Shown piece after piece: positions 48,798 through 57,226 of a stretch of DNA of 64,000 nucleotides (position 1 is the first letter of the stretch; every line of letters begins with the position of its first letter). The position numbers were made by a program, and so were the translations under genes. The DNA is taken from positions 434,001-498,000 of the forward strand of contig NZ_NESI01000002.1 in assembly GCF_002778325.1 (NCBI RefSeq). The letters are read 5' to 3'. This DNA comes from Limnohabitans sp. B9-3 (GTDB lineage: Bacteria; Pseudomonadota; Gammaproteobacteria; Burkholderiales; Burkholderiaceae_C). The notes below the pieces were generated by a model that worked only from the letters and a program-made list of their open reading frames with translations, was not told where the DNA came from and did not search any database.

Positions 48798-50732
48798 TTA
48801 TGGGCGTTGGGCAGTTAACCAAATGGCTGCATAAGGCATCAAGCTGCATGCAAGCATGTCAGCCTTTTCTCGTGTCAATGCATTCCACATCGGTTGTAAA
48901 CCGCTGGAGAAGGAGGCGTTCAGGTCCAGTGTTACATGGGTGCGAGAGAAGTTGAACAGACCCAGGGCCTCTTCACCGCGCTGCAACAGCAACACCGAAG
49001 GGTGCGGGGTTGGCATCAAACGCAAAGCATGCGCTGTGCTCAGCGCTGCATGCTGTTTTTTAGCGTTCACATAGCCGCGCAACATGGCGTAGAGGATGCC
49101 CGCCGTGGTGTTGCTGTCGTGTCGCTGCGCAAACAAGGACTCATCGAACACAGGTCGATGCAATTCGCGGCCATCGGGACCTTGACGCACAGCCAATTCA
49201 GCCGCAGTCGTGTTGCCTTGGCCCAATTCATCCCCCATATAAATCAGCGGCAAACCGCCCACAAAGAGCGACAGCGATTGCAACAGAAGCAAGCGCGAGG
49301 TGGCAGCTGAGTGTTCTTCAGGGGTATGGGCCGAGGTCAAACCGACCAAGGCGCCAGCCATGCCGTTTGTGCCATGCACGGCGTTGGCATCGCTCGCTTG
49401 GAAAGCGGCACCTTTTGCGTAGCTGCCTTCAATCTGCCCTGCAAAAAACTGCGAGGCGTGCAGCAGTCTGCTGCGCTCATCGGAACCGCGTGCATCCAAC
49501 TCGGGACGCAACACATTCCAACCAATGTCGTCGTGGCAACGCACATAGGTCATCCATGTACAACCGTCGGGCAGGGCGGGTGTGTGTGACAGCACGTCAT
49601 GAATGATTTGTGTGTTTTCTTCAGCCAAAGCCACCCAGCTGGCAGACATCAAACTCGAATGGTAGGCCACATGGCACTCGGGTCCTTGGGTAGGTCCAAG
49701 GCCAAAGTAGGGCGGTAAATCTTGCGTTGGCATGATGGCCTCGGCTTTGAGCAAGGTGCCAGGCGCCGCAATGTTGGTGAGGCAACGCAGGGCCTGCAAC
49801 AGCCAATGCACTTCGGGTTGGTTCATGCAGTTGGTGCCTGCACGCTTCCACAGAAAACCGGTCGAGTCCAAGCGAAACGCTTCTACGCCGTGGTTGGCCA
49901 GTTGCAACAAAGACTTGGCCATTTCTGAAAACACGACGGGTTGGGCGTAGTTCAAATCCCACTGGTAGGGGTAGAACGTGGTCCACGTCCAAGCGTTCAC
50001 TTCGGGCACAAATGTGAAATTGCCTGGCGCTGTGTTCGGGAAAATTTGAACCAGATTTTTCTCGAACTGACCGATTTGCTCTGGCGACTTGACCCAATGA
50101 AAAAACGATTGGTGTTGGGCGCTGCCTGCACGCGCTTGCACAGCCCATGTGTGTTCGTGCGAGACATGGTTCAACACGAAGTCACTGCACAAACTTATGC
50201 CAGCTGCGCGCAATTCGCGTGTGAGTTGTTGCAAGTCGCTCAAGTTGCCCAAGTGTGGGTCAACCTCGTCGTAGCTGGCTACGGCAAATCCGCCGTCGTT
50301 GGGCGGTGTGCCTGGTTTTAGAAACGGAAGCAGGTGTAAATAGGTCACACCCAGCTCTTGCAAATGGGGAATGCGTTCACGCACCCCCGCCAAATTGCCT
50401 GCGAATTTATCGGTGTAGGTGCAGTACCCCAGCATGCCTTGCAAATGCCAATTCGGATTGGCTTCGCGTTGCAGGTCTAAAGCCCACAGTTCAGCAGGGC
50501 GGTCGAGCGCGATTTGTACAGTTTGAACCAAGACGCGGTTCAGCCACTGTGCGTAATCGGGGGTGTTGCTGTAGAGGCGCGACAAGCGGTCACGCAGCAC
50601 AGGTAATTCTTGAGCAAGACGGGCGCGCAGCACGTCAGCACGATCTGCATCGGCGTGTGCGAGCAAATCATTCAAAACAACGGGAAGATGGGCCTCTCCA
50701 GCGAGAGTGGGGCAATCTTCAATCACAGACAT
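48798..50732 (-). CDS. Amylosucrase/sucrose hydrolase (GH13 subfamily 4)
   Basis: 644 residues. GH13 alpha-amylase fold with the nucleophile Asp in EAFRLDSTGFLWK (D289), acid/base Glu in LLKAEAIMP (E331) and the third acid in VRCHDDIGW (D401). Neighbouring residues PYQWDLNYAQP and TNCMNQPEVH closely follow amylosucrase of Neisseria. Amylosucrase builds alpha-glucan from sucrose and frees fructose; the related Xanthomonas SuxB-type enzyme mainly hydrolyses sucrose. No signal peptide, so cytoplasmic. ATG 50732 is preferred to GTG 50741; neither has a strong ribosome site. Confidence 0.88.
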   Translation of the reverse strand: MSVIEDCPTLAGEAHLPVVLNDLLAHADADRADVLRARLAQELPVLRDRLSRLYSNTPDYAQWLNRVLVQTVQIALDRPAELWALDLQREANPNWHLQGMLGYCTYTDKFAGNLAGVRERIPHLQELGVTYLHLLPFLKPGTPPNDGGFAVASYDEVDPHLGNLSDLQQLTRELRAAGISLCSDFVLNHVSHEHTWAVQARAGSAQHQSFFHWVKSPEQIGQFEKNLVQIFPNTAPGNFTFVPEVNAWTWTTFYPYQWDLNYAQPVVFSEMAKSLLQLANHGVEAFRLDSTGFLWKRAGTNCMNQPEVHWLLQALRCLTNIAAPGTLLKAEAIMPTQDLPPYFGLGPTQGPECHVAYHSSLMSASWVALAEENTQIIHDVLSHTPALPDGCTWMTYVRCHDDIGWNVLRPELDARGSDERSRLLHASQFFAGQIEGSYAKGAAFQASDANAVHGTNGMAGALVGLTSAHTPEEHSAATSRLLLLQSLSLFVGGLPLIYMGDELGQGNTTAAELAVRQGPDGRELHRPVFDESLFAQRHDSNTTAGILYAMLRGYVNAKKQHAALSTAHALRLMPTPHPSVLLLQRGEEALGLFNFSRTHVTLDLNASFSSGLQPMWNALTREKADMLACSLMPYAAIWLTAQRP

Positions 50733-50756
50733 AGTGTTCACAGTTCAGTAAGAGAG

Positions 50757-50781
50757 GCGCCGAACCTCGTGAGTTCGGCGC
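50757..50781 (-). terminator. Hairpin between TonB receptor and GH13 genes
   Basis: A perfect 9-bp stem GCGCCGAAC/GTTCGGCGC (50757-50765 with 50773-50781) with a seven-base loop. On the minus strand it is followed by CTCTCTTACT, a weak T tract, so partial termination is possible. Confidence 0.55.
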
Positions 50782-50802
50782 TGTATTCTTTAATTACATA
50801 CA

Positions 50803-50826
50803 CCCAAGTTAGGTTAGCAACTTGGG
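50803..50826 (-). terminator. Second hairpin directly behind TonB receptor stop
   Basis: An 8-bp perfect stem CCCAAGTT/AACTTGGG (50803-50810 with 50819-50826), loop of eight bases, 13 bases past the receptor stop on the minus strand. No T-run follows; a role in mRNA stability is likelier than termination. Confidence 0.5.
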
Positions 50827-50839
50827 CGCTCAACAAGTT

Positions 50840-53068
50840 TTAGAACTCGTATTTCAAAGTAGCTTTAGCACTGCGACCGGCCAAAGCGCGTGCGGCATGA
50901 CCGTCGCCTTCAACTTCTGTGAATGCCAATTTGTTGAAAGCGTTGTTCACGCTCAGGATGGCAGACGCTTGTTTGTTGATGCGGTAGTTAGCAAACAAGT
51001 TGGTCACCACGTAGCCGTCCATGGTGATGGTGTTCGCATCATCACCGTACGATTTTGTGGAGCCGATGAATGCTGCGCCGTACTCCAAATCGCCAGTGCG
51101 GTAAGAGGGAGACAAGGCATACACAACATCGGCTTGGCGACGTGGCTTTTTACCAACTTCAGCAGCAGTCAAAGATTTCTTGATTTTTGCGTCAGTGATG
51201 GTCGCGCCTGCGTTCAAGCGGAACGCGCCAGAGCGGTAGCCTGCTTCAAGTTCGAAACCTTGTGCTTTGTAGCCATTGGTCGTGAACTTTTGCGTGGTGG
51301 CTTCGTAGTTCGACTCATCGGTCTTAGCGATGAAGAACGTACCAAACAAGCTCAGGTTGCCTTCGCGGTGCTTCACACCCAATTCCTGTTGTTGCAGGCG
51401 GTTGAAAGACACGGGCTTGCTGCCATTCAACGCACCGGCAGTGCCGTACATCAAGCGATCAGCTGCGAAGTTGTAACCATCGCTGATGCGACCGTAAATC
51501 GCGGTGTCTTTGGTCAATGCATAGTTTGCACCGCCCGAGTAAGACATCTTGCTTTGCTTGTAGTTCACAGTGTCTGCAGAAGCTGCATTCCATGATCCAC
51601 CAGCCAAGCTTAGGTTGCTTCCAGCAGTGCCTGTGCCCTTGAATGTTTGACCAGTAGCAGACATTTCGTTGTGACGAACGCTACCCTCAACAGTCAACTT
51701 TTCTTTTTCCCAGCTCAAAGCAGCATAAGGCGCCGTCACGTTGTACTTGACGTCATAAGAACGAGCGCAACAACCATCCCATGTGCTCCAACCGGATTTG
51801 ACGGGAGCCGACCAAGAACCGTTGGTACCCACGGTGTATTGGTTCCAGAACCATGTTTGTGCCAAGTTTTGTGAACCTGTGAACAAACCACCGGTGAATA
51901 CAGACTTACCACCGTTCATGTCGAAGGCCTTAGAGGCTTTCAAATCGTTGAACATATTGTCCATGTTGTCCAACGACGTGTTGAACATGGTGCCAGTGAA
52001 GCTGTTAGCGCCACCGCCGTTGTCGGCAGGGAACATGCCAACAAAGCGACCGCCGTTGGCCGTTTTACGCATTCTTTCTTCAACTGTCCAACCGCCGTCC
52101 AAGTTGAACTTGGCTTCCAAACCAATCGAGCGGCTTGTCACGTGGAGGCCGTCAGCAGGGTTCGTGGTGACTTGACCGCCATTGCGATCAATGGTGGTGT
52201 CACGCGTGATGTTTGGGTTGATGAAGAATGCAGTGCGTGGATCAACACCTGACAAGGTTTGAATCTTGCCATTGGAGAGGCGAGTAGGTACAGGCAGGAT
52301 GGTGGGGGTTTTGTCATCCAAGTTTTTGAAGTTCAGGCGAACGTAGCTGCCTTTGTCAAATTCTTTGGTGATGCTGGCTTTGAGTTGGCCGCCATCTTGT
52401 GAGTTGAACCCAGTCTTGAATGGGCCACCTTCGCCTTGGCGAGTAAAACCACCAATGTTGAAGTATGTGTCGCTGTTGATGGCACTGCCAAAGTTGAAGT
52501 CGTAACGGTTCAAGCGTGAACCCAGACCCGTGGTGAAGCCTACGGCGTTACCCACATCGCGACCGTTTTTGCTCACAAAGTTGATGATCGCGCCAGGTGC
52601 GTTGCTGGCCAATGTGGATGCGCTACCGCCACGAACCACTTCAACTCGGTCTGTGGTGAAGTCTGTGCGCAGGAATTGGTCTGGCGTACCAAACGAAATA
52701 TCACCAAACAGCAAGATAGGCAGACCATCTTCTTGCATTTGAACGTAACGGCTACCACCAGCAGAGATAGGAGCGCCACGCACGGTGATGTTGGCGTTAC
52801 CTTCACCGCCTGAAGATTCCGAACGGATGCCTGGAACTGAGCGCAAGATTTCAGCGGCACTTGTAGCACCGCTGCGCATGATGGCTTCTTCGCCAACAGA
52901 AGTCACAGAGTCACTGGACTTCATCTTTGTACGGCCGGTTGGCGATGCTGTCACCACGACTTCGTCAAGGTTCAAGGTTTGCGCATAGACCGCACCAATT
53001 TGCATGGCAGCCAATGAGGCAGCGACTGCAATCGTTTTTGGACTGATTTTGTTTTGTGTTTTTTTCAC
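50840..53068 (-). CDS. TonB-dependent outer-membrane receptor (sucrose locus, SuxA-like)
   Basis: 742 residues from GTG 53068 (GGAG six bases upstream). Signal peptide ends at GAVYAQ, and the mature N-terminus has the TonB-box-like LDEVVVTAS. The plug domain follows (SAAEILRSVPGIRSES, GAPISAGGSRYVQMQEDGLP, VVRGGSASTLASNAPG) then a 22-strand barrel ending in KATLKYEF. It would take up sucrose or a related oligosaccharide with energy from the divergent tonB-exbBD genes. The open frame extends to 53290 over the regulatory region and should not be used. Confidence 0.88.
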   Translation of the reverse strand: MKKTQNKISPKTIAVAASLAAMQIGAVYAQTLNLDEVVVTASPTGRTKMKSSDSVTSVGEEAIMRSGATSAAEILRSVPGIRSESSGGEGNANITVRGAPISAGGSRYVQMQEDGLPILLFGDISFGTPDQFLRTDFTTDRVEVVRGGSASTLASNAPGAIINFVSKNGRDVGNAVGFTTGLGSRLNRYDFNFGSAINSDTYFNIGGFTRQGEGGPFKTGFNSQDGGQLKASITKEFDKGSYVRLNFKNLDDKTPTILPVPTRLSNGKIQTLSGVDPRTAFFINPNITRDTTIDRNGGQVTTNPADGLHVTSRSIGLEAKFNLDGGWTVEERMRKTANGGRFVGMFPADNGGGANSFTGTMFNTSLDNMDNMFNDLKASKAFDMNGGKSVFTGGLFTGSQNLAQTWFWNQYTVGTNGSWSAPVKSGWSTWDGCCARSYDVKYNVTAPYAALSWEKEKLTVEGSVRHNEMSATGQTFKGTGTAGSNLSLAGGSWNAASADTVNYKQSKMSYSGGANYALTKDTAIYGRISDGYNFAADRLMYGTAGALNGSKPVSFNRLQQQELGVKHREGNLSLFGTFFIAKTDESNYEATTQKFTTNGYKAQGFELEAGYRSGAFRLNAGATITDAKIKKSLTAAEVGKKPRRQADVVYALSPSYRTGDLEYGAAFIGSTKSYGDDANTITMDGYVVTNLFANYRINKQASAILSVNNAFNKLAFTEVEGDGHAARALAGRSAKATLKYEF

Positions 53069-53189
53069 ACAAGTCTCCAGATACAAGTTTAAAAAATGGA
53101 AAACCCACTCATTTTTGGGTATTCCTTCGGTTTGAACTCTTTGTCCTGCCTTGGATGCATTGCAATGAGTTGGTTGATTCTTAACGACT

Positions 53190-53205
53190 TTGCAAACGTT
53201 TGCAA
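53190..53205. promoter_or_regulatory. LacI-type operator O1 (perfect palindrome)
   Basis: TTGCAAACGTTTGCAA is a perfect 16-bp palindrome with the central CG typical of LacI-family operators. It lies 122 bases upstream of the TonB receptor start. Confidence 0.8.
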
Positions 53206-53420
53206 TTGGAATTGAAATTTTCATGAATTTTCCTGGGTTAAATTTTAAAAATGACCTGCTTAAAATCTCCTGTAGGTCGCATAAATACAAGGTATTTTTG
53301 AAAAACTAGTACTTTCCCTAGTGTGAATGGATTGCAACAGCAACGCCTTGGAATTCGATTTCAATATTTTCTCCAACCTAGGGTTTTCACCTGTTAAATG
53401 TTTTCTTCGGTTGAATAGAA

Positions 53421-53436
53421 TTGCAAACGATTGCAA
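53421..53436. promoter_or_regulatory. LacI-type operator O2
   Basis: TTGCAAACGATTGCAA differs from O1 at one central position and has one mismatched pair. It lies 49 bases upstream of tonB. O1 and O2 are 231 bases apart (start to start), about 22 helical turns, allowing looping by a tetrameric or dimeric regulator. Confidence 0.75.
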
Positions 53437-53484
53437 AGTTAGTTTTGACCTTTGCACGTAAAGATAACCAGGAGCCACACACAC

Positions 53485-54135
53485 ATGAAAGACTACGCCA
53501 GTCAACAACGCAACCCGGGTAAGCACATGCTTGGGTTGGGTCTGGTGGTTTTGTTGCACATCCTCGTGTTTTGGGCGATCAGTTCTGGCCTTGCCAAGAA
53601 TTTCGTCAAAGTCATCAAAGGGCCTGTTGAGGCTCAGTTGATTGAGGATGCCAAGCCCGACATTCCACCGCCACCGCCCCCACCACCGCCCAAAAGTGCG
53701 CCACCGCCGCCAGCCTACGTGCCGCCGGTGGATGTGCCGACGACTGCAACTGCCGGTGTGAATGCGATTGCTTCCGTGTCTGCAACGCCAGCACCCCCAG
53801 CACCACCGGCGCCACCACCGCCACCTCCAGCCCCAGTGGTTGCAGCGCCTCCTGTTAGAACTGCCCCTATCATCAATGCCGCTGCCAGCTGCCAAAAGCC
53901 TGAGTACCCCAGTGCGTCGCGTCGCAATGAAGAAGAAGGCACCGTACAGCTTCGTTTCTTGATCGGTCCCGAGGGCAATGTGCTCGAATCGCAGATCGAA
54001 AAAAGCTCAGGCTTTACCCGTTTAGACGAAGCGGCACGGTCTGCGCTGTCGCGTTGTCAGTTCAAGCCTGGCACGCTCAACGGCAAACCCGAGCAAAGCT
54101 GGGCCAGCATGAAATACACATGGCGCTTGGAATAA
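53485..54135 (+). CDS. tonB: TonB energy transducer
   Basis: 216 residues. An N-terminal membrane anchor (about 15-38, GLGLVVLLHILVFWAISS) is followed by a Pro-rich linker with long Pro runs (residues about 55-130), and a C-terminal TonB domain (EYPSASRRNEEEGTVQLRFL, ending YTWRLE). It links proton motive force from ExbB/ExbD to outer-membrane receptors. AGGAG lies ten bases before ATG 53485. It is divergent from the sucrose receptor and probably dedicated to it (inference). Confidence 0.92.
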   Translation: MKDYASQQRNPGKHMLGLGLVVLLHILVFWAISSGLAKNFVKVIKGPVEAQLIEDAKPDIPPPPPPPPPKSAPPPPAYVPPVDVPTTATAGVNAIASVSATPAPPAPPAPPPPPPAPVVAAPPVRTAPIINAAASCQKPEYPSASRRNEEEGTVQLRFLIGPEGNVLESQIEKSSGFTRLDEAARSALSRCQFKPGTLNGKPEQSWASMKYTWRLE

Positions 54136-54191
54136 GCGCTGATTAAACCGTCAAAAAATTTACAGAATTTTCCTCAAGGAGTCTCTTCATC

Positions 54192-55043
54192 ATGATTAAA
54201 CATCTCAAAACCGTTGCCATCAGCGCAGGCTTGGTTGCCACCTTGTTGTTTGGCTTGGTTGGCCAAGCACAAGCCGCTAAACCCAAAGAAGCCACCGCAG
54301 CGCCTGCCTCAGTTGAGGCCGCACCACAAACAGCGGCCGCTGTTGCGCCTGTTGCGGCAGCTCCAGCAGCCGCTGACCCTCACGCGGGTGAAGAAAACCC
54401 TTACGGCTTGAAAGCCTTGTGGGCCCAAGGCGACATCGTGGCCAAGGGCACCTTGCTGATCTTGGTGCTCATGAGCATGGGCAGCTGGTACGTGTTGATC
54501 ACCAAGTTTTTTGAACAAAACAAAGTGGCCCGTTTCGCCAAGCAAGCACAAGAAAAGTTCTGGTCTGCTGACAACGTTCGCCAAGGCACGGATGCTTTGG
54601 ACGAAGCCAGCCCTTTCCGCTTCATCGCTGAAAAAGGGTTGGAAGGGGCGAGCAAGCACACCGGCATGTTGGGTGCGATCAACTTCAACGACTGGGTGAC
54701 CATGAGCATCCAACGCGCCATCAACAACGTGCAAAGCCGTATGCAAGATGGGTTGGCTGTGTTGGCCACGGTCGGTTCGACCGGCCCGTTCGTGGGTTTG
54801 TTCGGTACGGTTTGGGGCATTTACAACGCGTTGGTCAAGATTGGTATGTCAGGCCAAGCGTCGATCGACAAAGTGGCCGGCCCTGTGGGCGAGTCCTTGA
54901 TCATGACTGCCATCGGTTTGGCGGTGGCTGTGCCCGCCGTGTTGGGTTACAACTGGTTGGTGCGTCGTAACAAGTCAGCCATGGAAGACATCAATGCTTT
55001 CGGTTCAGACTTGCATTCCGTGCTTTTGGCCAACAACAAGTAA
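54192..55043 (+). CDS. exbB: ExbB proton-channel subunit
   Basis: 283 residues. A signal-like N-terminus and an Ala/Pro-rich periplasmic segment precede three membrane segments (about 86-105, 190-213 and 236-258). The MotA/TolQ/ExbB domain is clear from TVGSTGPFVGLFGTVWGIYNA and GESLIMTAIGLAVAVPAVLGY. AAGGAG precedes the ATG. The extended N-terminus is the type seen in Xanthomonas and related ExbB proteins. Confidence 0.95.
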   Translation: MIKHLKTVAISAGLVATLLFGLVGQAQAAKPKEATAAPASVEAAPQTAAAVAPVAAAPAAADPHAGEENPYGLKALWAQGDIVAKGTLLILVLMSMGSWYVLITKFFEQNKVARFAKQAQEKFWSADNVRQGTDALDEASPFRFIAEKGLEGASKHTGMLGAINFNDWVTMSIQRAINNVQSRMQDGLAVLATVGSTGPFVGLFGTVWGIYNALVKIGMSGQASIDKVAGPVGESLIMTAIGLAVAVPAVLGYNWLVRRNKSAMEDINAFGSDLHSVLLANNK

Positions 55044-55058
55044 ACAGGAGTCATCATC

Positions 55059-55472
55059 ATGGCGATGAACGTTGGAGGGGACGCCGATGACGAGATCATC
55101 AGCACGATCAATACCACCCCGTTGGTCGATGTGATGTTGGTGTTGTTGATCATTTTCTTGATCACGATTCCGGTGGTCACCACATCGGTGAAGGTGGATC
55201 TCCCTAAAGAGAAAAACTTGATCCGAGAGACAAAACCTGAGAACGTGATCATTTCGGTGAACGCAGCAGGAAATATTTTTCTGTACGACACGCCGGTTAA
55301 AAACTCAACAGATTTGATCGCTCGCATGAAGACGTTTGCGGTGAAAGAGCCGCAGCCGGAAGTGCAAATTCGTGGCGACGCGAAGAGCGACTTTGAAGCT
55401 GTTGGCCGTGTGATGTATGCCGTTCAACGCGCAGGCATCACCAAAGTTGGCTTCATCACTGAGCCCAATTGA
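55059..55472 (+). CDS. exbD: ExbD proton-channel subunit 1
   Basis: 137 residues. A single membrane segment contains the functional Asp 24 in INTTPLVDVMLVLLIIF; the C-terminal periplasmic domain ends in RAGITKVGFITEPN. It complexes with ExbB to drive TonB. It has a paralogue immediately downstream. Confidence 0.94.
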   Translation: MAMNVGGDADDEIISTINTTPLVDVMLVLLIIFLITIPVVTTSVKVDLPKEKNLIRETKPENVIISVNAAGNIFLYDTPVKNSTDLIARMKTFAVKEPQPEVQIRGDAKSDFEAVGRVMYAVQRAGITKVGFITEPN

Positions 55473-55496
55473 TCGACGCTGAATAAGGAGATAAGC

Positions 55497-55928
55497 ATGG
55501 GAATGAACTTAGGAAGCGGCTCGGGCAATGGCGAGCCTGAAGTGATGATGGACATCAACACCACGCCTTTGATTGACGTGATGTTGGTGCTGTTGATTAT
55601 GTTGATCATCACCATCCCAGCGCAGCTACACACCGTGAACATGGACATGCCTGTATCCAAACCGGCGGCTAAAAAGGTGGATCCGGTGGTGGTGAAGATT
55701 GATGTGGATGCCAACAGCGTGATCAATTGGAATGGCAAGCCTGTGGCGACACGTGCTGAATTAGATTTAAAGCTGCAAGAGGCTTACCAAATGCAGCCTC
55801 AGCCAGAGCTGCACATTCGTTCGCATGCCAAGGCCAAATACGAGGCGGTAGCTGCGGTGTTGGCCAACGCGCAGCGCATTGGTTTGACCAAGCTGGGCAT
55901 TGTGGGTTCGGAGCAATTTGTGAATTGA
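55497..55928 (+). CDS. exbD: ExbD proton-channel subunit 2
   Basis: 143 residues, the same plan with the key Asp at 27 in INTTPLIDVMLVLLIML. It has a longer Gly/Ser N-terminus than ExbD1 and about the same periplasmic domain (RIGLTKLGIVGSE). The tonB-exbB-exbD1-exbD2 order is known from Xanthomonas, where ExbD2 is needed only for some functions. AAGGAGATAAG gives a strong ribosome site before ATG 55497. Confidence 0.93.
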   Translation: MGMNLGSGSGNGEPEVMMDINTTPLIDVMLVLLIMLIITIPAQLHTVNMDMPVSKPAAKKVDPVVVKIDVDANSVINWNGKPVATRAELDLKLQEAYQMQPQPELHIRSHAKAKYEAVAAVLANAQRIGLTKLGIVGSEQFVN

Positions 55929-55959
55929 TTTCTTCAAGGTTTTCCAACAGAAAACCCTT

Positions 55960-55989
55960 GCCCCTCCTCGCAAGAGGCGGGGCTTTTTT
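55960..55989 (+). terminator. Intrinsic terminator after exbD2
   Basis: A GCCCC/GGGGC stem with inner CCTC/GAGG and loop GCAA (55960-55983, one internal mismatch) followed by T6. It ends the tonB-exbB-exbD-exbD transcript before the TPR gene. Confidence 0.85.
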
Positions 55990-56001
55990 AATCACACGAG
56001 G

Positions 56002-57171
56002 ATGATGCTTATGTGGAAAAGATTATTTGCTTACAGCGTTTTGGGTGTGGCGCTCAGCAGCGTAGCCCAAGTGAATTTGCGGTCTGAAGTCGCCAAACCT
56101 TTGCAAGCGGCTCAAGAGGCGATTCAGTCCAAGCAACCCGAAGAAGCCTTGAAGAAGATTCAAGAAGCCCGCCAAGTGGCACAGCTGACGGTGGCTGAAA
56201 AAATGCTGCTAGAGCGGCTGTCTGTGGTGGCTGCTATGAATGCCCAAAAGTTTGATTTGGCGGCTTCTTCGTTGGACTACCTGTTGCAAAGCAAAGACTT
56301 GCCCGAGGTTGATCGTTTGACCTTGATGGAAACCATGGTGAGTGTGAGCCTGCGCACCAAAGACTATCCGCGTGTGGTGGAGTGGTCACGCCGTTACCTG
56401 CAGCTAGGCGGCGCGAACTCGCGTATTCGCTTGGCCTTGATTCAGTCACTGGCCGTGCAAGGTGCACACCAAGAGGTGTTAAATGAGATGCCCGCCAAGT
56501 TGAAAGCCGATGCTGCAGCGGGCAAATTGCCCGATGAAGCCGAGTTGCGCATGTATGCCTTCAGCCAACAAAAAGTGAAAGACGAGGCGGCTTACTTCAA
56601 AACCTTGACCGAGTTGGTCAAGCGTTTCCCAAGCCAAGCCTATTGGGGCGATTTGCTCAACCGCTTACCCCGCCAAGCTGGCTTCAATGCGCGCTACCAA
56701 CTCGATGTGTTTCGCTTGATGGATGCGACGGACAATCTGGAAGATGCCGAAGATTACGCAGATGCGGCGCAAGCCGCATTGAAAGTGGGTTTGCCCCACG
56801 AAGCCCAACGGATGCTGGACAAAGTGGCTCAGCCCGCAGCTGCCGCTGGTCTGAAAAAACAAGTGCTGCAACGTGTTGCTGAAGATGACAAGGCCATGCA
56901 AACCGTTGGCCCAACGTCAGAAGACGCGGTGATGTTGGCTCAGTGGGCCGATGTGCAGTTGTCCAAAGGTGAATGGAAGGCCGCCGTGCCCGCCTATGAA
57001 AAAGCGTTGGCCAAGGGGGGGTTGCGCCGTGAGGCTGAAACCCGCTTGCACTGTGGCATTGCCATGTTCAAAAGCGGTCAAACCGACGCCGCCAAAGCCA
57101 TACTCTCCAGCGTGAGGGACGATGACACCGCTGTGCTTCTTGCATCGCTTTGGCTGAATCTGATGAAGTGA
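56002..57171 (+). CDS. Exported helical-repeat (TPR-like) protein of the TonB locus
   Basis: 389 residues. A hydrophobic N-terminus (SVLGVALSSVAQ, signal-like) and then helical repeats rich in Ala/Gln/Leu with TPR-like spacing (AAQEAIQSKQPEEALKKIQE near 38, PAYEKALAKGGLRREAETR near 345). It is predicted periplasmic. Similar TPR proteins often accompany TonB/ExbB/ExbD gene sets in Burkholderiales and Xanthomonadaceae; their exact role is not established. The start may be ATG 56002 or 56011. It follows the terminator but may be co-regulated. Confidence 0.65.
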   Translation: MMLMWKRLFAYSVLGVALSSVAQVNLRSEVAKPLQAAQEAIQSKQPEEALKKIQEARQVAQLTVAEKMLLERLSVVAAMNAQKFDLAASSLDYLLQSKDLPEVDRLTLMETMVSVSLRTKDYPRVVEWSRRYLQLGGANSRIRLALIQSLAVQGAHQEVLNEMPAKLKADAAAGKLPDEAELRMYAFSQQKVKDEAAYFKTLTELVKRFPSQAYWGDLLNRLPRQAGFNARYQLDVFRLMDATDNLEDAEDYADAAQAALKVGLPHEAQRMLDKVAQPAAAAGLKKQVLQRVAEDDKAMQTVGPTSEDAVMLAQWADVQLSKGEWKAAVPAYEKALAKGGLRREAETRLHCGIAMFKSGQTDAAKAILSSVRDDDTAVLLASLWLNLMK

Positions 57172-57226
57172 GGCTCTATCATCGGGTGGATAGAAATTTT
57201 TAGCTGAGATAACGAATACCTAGCTC

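Larger units (their letters stand above)
53069..53484. promoter_or_regulatory. 416-bp divergent regulatory region, TonB receptor / tonB
   Basis: The longest gene-free stretch in the window. It is A/T-rich with two LacI-type 16-mers (53190-53205 and 53421-53436) and further TTGCAA half sites (53160-53165 and near 53332). No open frame is convincing. It carries promoters for the receptor/GH13/MFS/kinase genes on the minus strand and for tonB-exbBD on the plus strand. Confidence 0.8.
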
